From Xanthomonas fragariae (lineage in GTDB: Bacteria; Pseudomonadota; Gammaproteobacteria; Xanthomonadales; Xanthomonadaceae), in assembly GCF_017603965.1 (NCBI RefSeq), contig NZ_CP071955.1:1-64000 (forward strand): a DNA stretch of 64,000 nt. The letters are read 5' to 3'. Under the pieces are notes generated by a model. It searched no databases. It was not told the DNA's origin and saw only the letters and a list, made by a program, of their open reading frames with translations. Position numbers and translations under genes: made by a program. Of this stretch, positions 59,049-64,000 are shown piece after piece (the stretch's first letter is position 1; every line of letters starts with the position of its first letter).

Positions 59049-59770
59049 CCGAAGCGGAGGGGCGTATTCAGCTGGAACCGTCGTGGAAGGCGCGCGTGGG
59101 CGATTGGTTGCTGCGCCCGGAGATGCAGGAGTTATCGGGATTTTTGCGCCAGCGCAAGGCGGCTGGCGCGCGGGTGTTTCCGCCCGGTCCGCAGATCTTT
59201 GCCGCCTTCGATGCCACCCCGTTCGAGCAGGTCAAAGTGGTGATACTGGGCCAGGACCCGTATCACGGCCAAGGCCAGGCGCATGGGCTGTGCTTCTCGG
59301 TGTTGCCCGGCGTGCCGGTTCCGCCGTCGCTGCTCAACATCTATAAAGAGATTCAGGACGATTTGGGCATCGCGCGGCCGGATCACGGCTATCTGATGCC
59401 GTGGGCGCGTCAGGGCGTGCTGCTGCTCAATGCCGTGCTGACGGTGGAGCGGGGGCGTGCCGGAGCCCACCAGAACAAGGGCTGGGAAGGTTTCACTGAG
59501 CACGTCGTGGAAACCCTCAACCGTGAGCGCGAAGGAGTGGTGTTCCTGCTCTGGGGTAGTTACGCGCAGTCCAAGGGCAAGGTCATCGACCAGACGCGCC
59601 ACCGCGTGTTAAAGGCGCCGCACCCGTCGCCGTTGTCGGCGCATCGCGGCTTTTTGGGCTGCCAGCATTTCTCCAAGACCAATGAGCATCTGCAGCGACG
59701 TGGGGTCAGCCCGATCGACTGGTCGCTGCCGCCGCGCAACGCCCTGGACACCACGTCGGCCGGTGGCTGA
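59045..59770 (+). CDS. ung: Uracil-DNA glycosylase
   Basis: This enzyme removes uracil from DNA as the first step of base-excision repair. The water-activating motif [18 protein letters not shown] and the distal [18 protein letters not shown] motif define family 1 UNG. The length of 241 aa is normal. It starts within the end of the response regulator gene (ATGA overlap), ending the ftsE-ftsX-regulator-ung unit. Confidence 0.96.
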   Translation: MTEAEGRIQLEPSWKARVGDWLLRPEMQELSGFLRQRKAAGARVFPPGPQIFAAFDATPFEQVKVVILGQDPYHGQGQAHGLCFSVLPGVPVPPSLLNIYKEIQDDLGIARPDHGYLMPWARQGVLLLNAVLTVERGRAGAHQNKGWEGFTEHVVETLNREREGVVFLLWGSYAQSKGKVIDQTRHRVLKAPHPSPLSAHRGFLGCQHFSKTNEHLQRRGVSPIDWSLPPRNALDTTSAGG

Positions 59771-59966
59771 ACGGAACAGGCGCAAGCCTGTTTCGCAACG
59801 AGTTGTCACGGTCTGCACAGGGCTGCGGTGGTAGTTTAGGTGTTGAATTCGGGAGCGATGCCGTAGAATGCCAGGGATGCAAAAAGTCCGAACGTCCTAT
59901 AAGTGGAACGCTGGGAACTCTTTCTGTACCCGGCAGTCCAATAGTTCGACTGCTAAGATGGTGCCT

Positions 59967-60842
59967 ATGAACCAGACTACCTCGACTGCCCTTGTGGCAA
60001 ACAACTTGCCGATTCCCAGTGCGCTCGGTTCGCTGGACGCCTACATCGGTGCCGTGCACCAGATCCCGGTGCTGTCGGTCGATGAGGAACAGAATCTTGC
60101 CCGTCGCTTCCGCGATGAGCTGGATCTGGACGCCGCGCGCGAACTGGTCCATTCCCACCTGCGCTTCGTGGTGCACGTGGCCCGCGGCTACAACGGCTAC
60201 GGCTTGCCGCTGGGCGATTTGATCCAGGAAGGCAATATCGGCCTGATGAAGGCGGTCAAGCGCTTCGATCCGGAAATGGGCGTGCGTCTGGTCAGCTTCG
60301 CAGTGCACTGGATTCGTGCCGAAATGCACGAGTTCATCCTGAAGAACTGGCGCATCGTCAAAGTCGCCACGACCAAGGCGCAGCGCAAGCTGTTTTTCAA
60401 CCTGCGCAAGTCCAAGACGCGTCTGGGATGGCTCAATGCGTCTGAAGTTACCGCGGTCGCCAAGGATCTGAACGTCTCAGAACGTGAAGTGATGGAGATG
60501 GAGTCGCGTCTGTCCGGTCGCGATATCGGTTTCGATGCTTCGTCCGACGAAGATGATGATCACGGTCCGCCGTCACCGGTCAGCTATCTGGTAGCCAACG
60601 ATGAAGACCCGTCGCAGGCTTACGAGCGTCACGACAGCGAAGACAACCAGTTGCAGCTGCTGCGCGAAGGCATGGCCGGTTTGGATACGCGCTCGCGCGA
60701 CATCGTCAAGCGTCGCTGGTTGGATTCCGATTCCAAGGTGACGCTGCAGGAGCTGGCTGATGAATACGGTGTGTCGGCCGAGCGCATCCGCCAGATCGAG
60801 GCGAACGCGCTGAAGAAGATGAAGGCATTGTTTGTTGCCTGA
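59967..60842 (+). CDS. rpoH: RNA polymerase sigma-32 factor (heat shock)
   Basis: This alternative sigma factor drives heat-shock gene transcription. Region 2 is clear ([60 protein letters not shown]). The RpoH-specific box [10 protein letters not shown] follows, and region 4 ends it ([20 protein letters not shown]). The ATG at 59967 gives 291 aa; another ATG in frame at 59958 would add three residues. The 196-bp leader upstream is long enough for thermosensor folding, but no such fold has been computed here. A perfect palindromic terminator follows the stop. Confidence 0.95.
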   Translation: MNQTTSTALVANNLPIPSALGSLDAYIGAVHQIPVLSVDEEQNLARRFRDELDLDAARELVHSHLRFVVHVARGYNGYGLPLGDLIQEGNIGLMKAVKRFDPEMGVRLVSFAVHWIRAEMHEFILKNWRIVKVATTKAQRKLFFNLRKSKTRLGWLNASEVTAVAKDLNVSEREVMEMESRLSGRDIGFDASSDEDDDHGPPSPVSYLVANDEDPSQAYERHDSEDNQLQLLREGMAGLDTRSRDIVKRRWLDSDSKVTLQELADEYGVSAERIRQIEANALKKMKALFVA

Positions 60843-60871
60843 TCTCTTCGACCATGCGCCAGATGTTGCAC

Positions 60872-60897
60872 AAACGGCCCGGATATCCGGGCCGTTT
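60872..60897 (+). terminator. Palindromic terminator after rpoH
   Basis: A 26-bp perfect palindrome centred on GGATATCC (stem AAACGGCCCGGAT and its inverse), 30 bp after the rpoH stop. It is AT-bracketed on both sides and could work in both directions. Confidence 0.75.
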
Positions 60898-61069
60898 GCG
60901 TTTGTGGCGGTGGGCGCGGAGTCTATAAACGTCTGCTCCCTTGCCGATCTTGTTGCTGCGAATGAGAGCATATGCATTTACGCCATACGTGGACATTTCA
61001 CTGGATCAAGTGCACTAACAAACCCCGCGCATCGCCCAGCAGACATGGCATCGGGCACTTACCCGACCA

Positions 61070-61990
61070 AGTAACGCTGCAGCTTCACTACTTCGGCGGC
61101 AGGCGCGCTACCGGCAGATGCCGGCCGTGGCGGATCGCCATAAGGCGCAGGCCGGAACATACGCTTGCGCCAGTCGCCTCTGTTTGGCAGCCGGCGCCAC
61201 GCCCGGTACCGGGTGGCCGGGCACGCTCAGATCCTGCTCCACCAACACGCGTCCGGCTCTATCCAGCGGCACACCCAGCGTGCGCGCCAGCAGCCCAGAC
61301 GACGGTGCGCGCGCCGGTACGAAGGTGGTAGCCGCTTGCGTCGATATGCGTGACCAGCGCCCCGATATGCACTTCCACGCCCAGGCTCTGCAGCTGCTTG
61401 CGCGCCTTGTCGGTGAGATCGTCCGGCAACGAGGTCAGCACACGTGGACCGACTCCGGCCAGACGCACGCGCGCTTGTCGTGGGTCGATGTGGCGGAATT
61501 CGTTCTTGAGCGGGTGGCGGGCGATTTTCGCACGTGTGCCTGTCAGTTCAACGCCGGTCGGGCCGCCTCCAACCGCTGCAGAACTCAGCCAGGCGGCACA
61601 TGCTGCGAGGTCGGATTCGGCCTCGGCACGTTCGAAAGCGAGCGATAATTTGCGCCGCAGTACCAGCGCGTTATACGGCGTCTTCAGGCTCTGCATGTGT
61701 TCTGTCGTTGCTGAAATAGGCATGAGTGGCGCCGGTGGCCAGCAGCATGTCGTCGCCGAGCGTGTTGCCATCGGTCAGGACGACCGCGCGGCGCGTTGGT
61801 GCGATTTCGGCGACGTCGCCGAGCAGCACTTGGACATTGCGCTGCTCGCGCAGGATGTGCCGCAGCGGCGCGGCAATATCCGGCGCCGACAGGCCGGCGG
61901 TGGCGACTTGATATAGCAGCGGCCAGAACAATGGCGGTTCTGGCGGTCGATCAGGCTGATGCGGATGCCGGAATCGTCAAGCGCACGGGT
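61070..61990 (-). pseudogene. Type II NADH dehydrogenase (NDH-2), decayed
   Basis: Minus-strand pieces in several frames trace the FAD/NAD-binding oxidoreductase NDH-2: ATRALDDSGIRISLIDRQNR, PLLYQVATAGLSAPDIAAPL, VVGGGPTGVEL-like (reads VGGGPTGVELTGT) and RQARVRLAGVGPRVLTSLPD. The N-terminal dinucleotide-binding loop is missing: the sequence begins just inside a half MITE-like repeat. The C-terminal membrane-binding end is also lost past PVPGVAPAAKQ. There are at least three frameshifts and several missense changes in conserved residues. Confidence 0.7.
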
Positions 61991-62034
61991 CGCGCCCACC
62001 CGGCGGCTGTGCAGTAGTTTTGTTAGCCGCTCTT
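61985..62034 (-). repeat. MITE-like repeat, copy 8 (one half only)
   Basis: The sequence GCGCCCACCCGGCGGCTGTG followed by AGTTTTGTTAGCCGCTCTTA matches the right part of copies 6 and 3. The other half is missing. It coincides with the missing N-terminal end of the NDH-2 remnant and provides the TAA that ends priA. Confidence 0.75.
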
Positions 62035-64000
62035 AATACAAATCGATCGGATCCACATCCAGCGACCAGCGCACGCGCCGCGCTTGCGGCAGCGTATAGA
62101 TTGCCGGCAGTTGCGCATCGAGCAATCGGTGCAAGGCAGAGCGTTGTTGCGCGGACAACAACAATTGCGTGCGTTGAAAACCGGCGCGACGCGGCATTGG
62201 TGCCGGCATCGGGCCATAGCATTCCACTGCTGCAAACGCGGGCGATTCCGCGCTGGTGTCTGCGTTGGTCAAGCCACGCACCGCCATCAGGAACTGATTG
62301 GCCGCCGCCACATCCTTGGCTTCGGCGCGGAACAGCGCCAGATGCGCGGAAGGCGGAAAGCCGGCCGCCTCGCGCTGTTGCAGTTCGGCATCGGCAAAGG
62401 CGTGATAGCCGCCGTTGACCAGGGTCTGCAGCAAGGGGTGTTCGGGGTGATGGGTTTGCAGCCAGACCTCGCCCAGACGATCGGCACGTCCGGCGCGTCC
62501 TGCCACCTGGATCAATTGTTGGGAAAGTTTCTCCGCGGCGCGGAAGTCTGCCGAGAACAGACCTTCGTCGATGCCGACCACCACCACCATGGTCAGCCGC
62601 GGAAGGTCGTGGCCCTTGGCCAGGATCTGCGTGCCGACCAGGATGCCGGCTTCGGTGCCCAGGCGTGCCAGTTGGGTTTCCAGCGCATCGCGGCGCCGGG
62701 TGGTGCTGCGGTCGATGCGCACGACCGGAAAATCCGGGAATTCCTCGGTCAGGCGTTCTTCCAGCCGCTCGGTGCCGATGCCCTGCGGCTGCAGCGCCAG
62801 GCTGGCGCAAGCCGGACAGGCCACTGGTGCGGATTGGCGCGCGCCGCAGTGGTGGCATTGCAGGCGCCGACCACCGGCATGCACGGTCATCGAAGTCTGG
62901 TGCAGCGGCGTGCTGCAGCGCTGACAGGCGGCGGTCCAGCCGCAGTCGTGGCAGAGCAGCACCGGCGCATAGCCACGGCGATTCTTGAACACCAGCACCT
63001 GCTCGCCGCGCGCCAGGGTGGTGCCGATGCCGGCCAGTACCTCTGGCGACAGGCCGTCCTTGAGCGGGCGCTTGCGCACGTCGAGCACGCGCACGCGCGG
63101 CGGACGCGCTTCGCCGGCGCGGCGCGACAGGCGCAGATGCTGGAAGCGGCCGGAATACGCATTGTGCAGGCTTTCCAGCGATGGCGTGGCGCTGCCCAGG
63201 ATGACCGGCACGTCCAGCGCCTTGCCGCGCACCAGCGCAAAGTCGCGCGCGTGATAACGGATGCCGTCCTGTTGCTTGTAGCTGCCGTCGTGCTCCTCGT
63301 CGATCACGATCAGCCCGGCGTTGGGCAGTGGGGTGAACACCGCCGAGCGCGTGCCAACGATCAGCTTGGCCTCGCCGCGCCAGGCCGCGGCCCAGACGCG
63401 GGCGCGTTCGCCATCGGACAGGCCCGAGTGCAGCGCGTGCACTGGCACCCCAAGCCGGGCGCGGAAGCGACCCAGCGTCTGCGGGGTCAGGCCGATTTCC
63501 GGCACCAGCACCAACGCCTGGCGTCCGGCGGCCAGGCAGTCTGCGATTGCTTGCAGGTAGACCTCGGTCTTGCCGCTGCCGGTGACGCCATCGAGCAGAT
63601 AAGTGGCAAAGCCGCTGCGCGCGCGGATGGTGTCGGCGGCGGCCTGTTGTTCGTCGTTGAGCGGGGGGCCGCTGCTGGGCCGCGGGGCAATCGTATCGGG
63701 AGCCACTGCCACGCGTTCGGCATAGCCGCGCTTGACCAGGCTGCGCGCTGCCTCGCGCCACTGCGGCAGCAGCGGGTCCAGCTTGTCTTCGCCCACTGCA
63801 GCGGTCAATAGCAGCGATGCCAACAAGGCGGGTCGACTCCCCGCACGTAGGCTGGCCGCACCGGTACGGCCAGCCTCGGTGAGCTGCCATGCCCAGGCGT
63901 GGGTGTCGGCCAACGGCTCACCACGACGCAGCGGGCCGGGCAGTGCGCCGGCCTGTGCTTCGCCGAGCGGTGCGTGGGTGTAACGGGCAAGCCACTGCAG
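62033..64000 (-). CDS. priA: Primosomal protein N' (replication restart helicase PriA), 5' truncated by window
   Basis: PriA is a 3'-5' helicase that reloads the replisome at stalled forks. The frame is open to the right edge of the window, so only the C-terminal about 655 of about 730 residues are seen. Motifs are Walker A (GVTGSGKTEV), DEEH (VIDEEHDGSYKQQD), zinc-binding cysteines (CHDCGWTAACQRCSTP; CHHCGARQ; CPACAS), and helicase motif VI (QVAGRAGRAD). The TAA stop codon is the first three bases of a half MITE-like repeat; relatives may end a few residues differently. The start codon is outside the window. Confidence 0.95.
   Translation of the reverse strand: MQWLARYTHAPLGEAQAGALPGPLRRGEPLADTHAWAWQLTEAGRTGAASLRAGSRPALLASLLLTAAVGEDKLDPLLPQWREAARSLVKRGYAERVAVAPDTIAPRPSSGPPLNDEQQAAADTIRARSGFATYLLDGVTGSGKTEVYLQAIADCLAAGRQALVLVPEIGLTPQTLGRFRARLGVPVHALHSGLSDGERARVWAAAWRGEAKLIVGTRSAVFTPLPNAGLIVIDEEHDGSYKQQDGIRYHARDFALVRGKALDVPVILGSATPSLESLHNAYSGRFQHLRLSRRAGEARPPRVRVLDVRKRPLKDGLSPEVLAGIGTTLARGEQVLVFKNRRGYAPVLLCHDCGWTAACQRCSTPLHQTSMTVHAGGRRLQCHHCGARQSAPVACPACASLALQPQGIGTERLEERLTEEFPDFPVVRIDRSTTRRRDALETQLARLGTEAGILVGTQILAKGHDLPRLTMVVVVGIDEGLFSADFRAAEKLSQQLIQVAGRAGRADRLGEVWLQTHHPEHPLLQTLVNGGYHAFADAELQQREAAGFPPSAHLALFRAEAKDVAAANQFLMAVRGLTNADTSAESPAFAAVECYGPMPAPMPRRAGFQRTQLLLSAQQRSALHRLLDAQLPAIYTLPQARRVRWSLDVDPIDLY

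Noticed and set aside
60872..60897. The palindrome after rpoH as a regulator operator
   Set aside because: Position just after the stop and perfect self-complementarity fit a terminator better; no promoter follows closely.
62084..63811. 575-aa plus-strand open frame antisense to priA
   Set aside because: It mirrors the helicase gene; no recognisable domain or start signal.

Overview
The window is a bacterial chromosome segment that opens on the first base of dnaA. Gene content and order (dnaA, dnaN, recF, gyrB; tonB-exbB-exbD1-exbD2; pdxJ; an mdtABC-type RND pump; a monomeric isocitrate dehydrogenase; rho-trxA divergent from rhlB; ftsEX; rpoH; priA), the high GC content and the protein sequences point to Xanthomonas. 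Heavy insertion-sequence load and at least seven decayed genes suggest a host-adapted lineage of the X. oryzae or X. fragariae kind. The species cannot be fixed from the window alone.

Layout. 1-7966 is the replication-initiation block: dnaA, dnaN, recF and gyrB. DnaA boxes occur in both the dnaA-dnaN and dnaN-recF gaps, and a deletion-derivative IS lies between dnaN and recF. 8038-13839 holds a CPBP-type membrane protease, an M48 lipoprotein protease, a TPR protein and the TonB energy-transduction operon with two exbD paralogues, closed by a clear terminator. 14259-17560 has one low-GC membrane protein (DUF5765-like) and then a nest of two small repeats and two insertion sequences. 17565-31497 holds pdxJ, cardiolipin synthase, a frameshifted radical-SAM gene, a truncated dioxygenase fragment, a second copy of the deletion-derivative IS, a FadL-type porin, rhomboid, a DUF1820 protein, a 2-hydroxyacid dehydrogenase, a C-terminal processing protease, an EnvC-like factor and an M28 aminopeptidase. 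31549-34438 is another junkyard of a repeat, a PepSY protein, a broken transposase, an unidentified gene remnant and a second defective IS5-like copy. 34489-42329 is the mdtA-mdtB-mdtC efflux operon. 43030-49430 holds queF, a LysM protein, a lipoprotein, a SWIM-domain protein and icd.

49864-52157 is a small islet bounded by a 42-bp inverted repeat pair. It carries an unrecognised 420-aa protein whose C-terminus has a HEPN-type R-x4-H motif, decayed fragments, and an unusual 93-nt tRNA-like gene. Of everything here it is the best candidate for an undescribed (possibly defence) function. 52176-64000 returns to core genes: rho (TTG start, long glutamine-rich N-terminus), trxA, rhlB, ftsE, ftsX, a two-receiver response regulator, ung, rpoH, a decayed type II NADH dehydrogenase and the 3' part of priA, which runs off the window.

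A family of about 130-160 bp MITE-like repeats recurs eight times. They share their terminal inverted repeats with the complete IS element at 16688-17560, and often sit exactly on or beside stop codons. Five genes have a -10-like hexamer exactly 6 nt before the start codon, a pattern expected of leaderless mRNAs.
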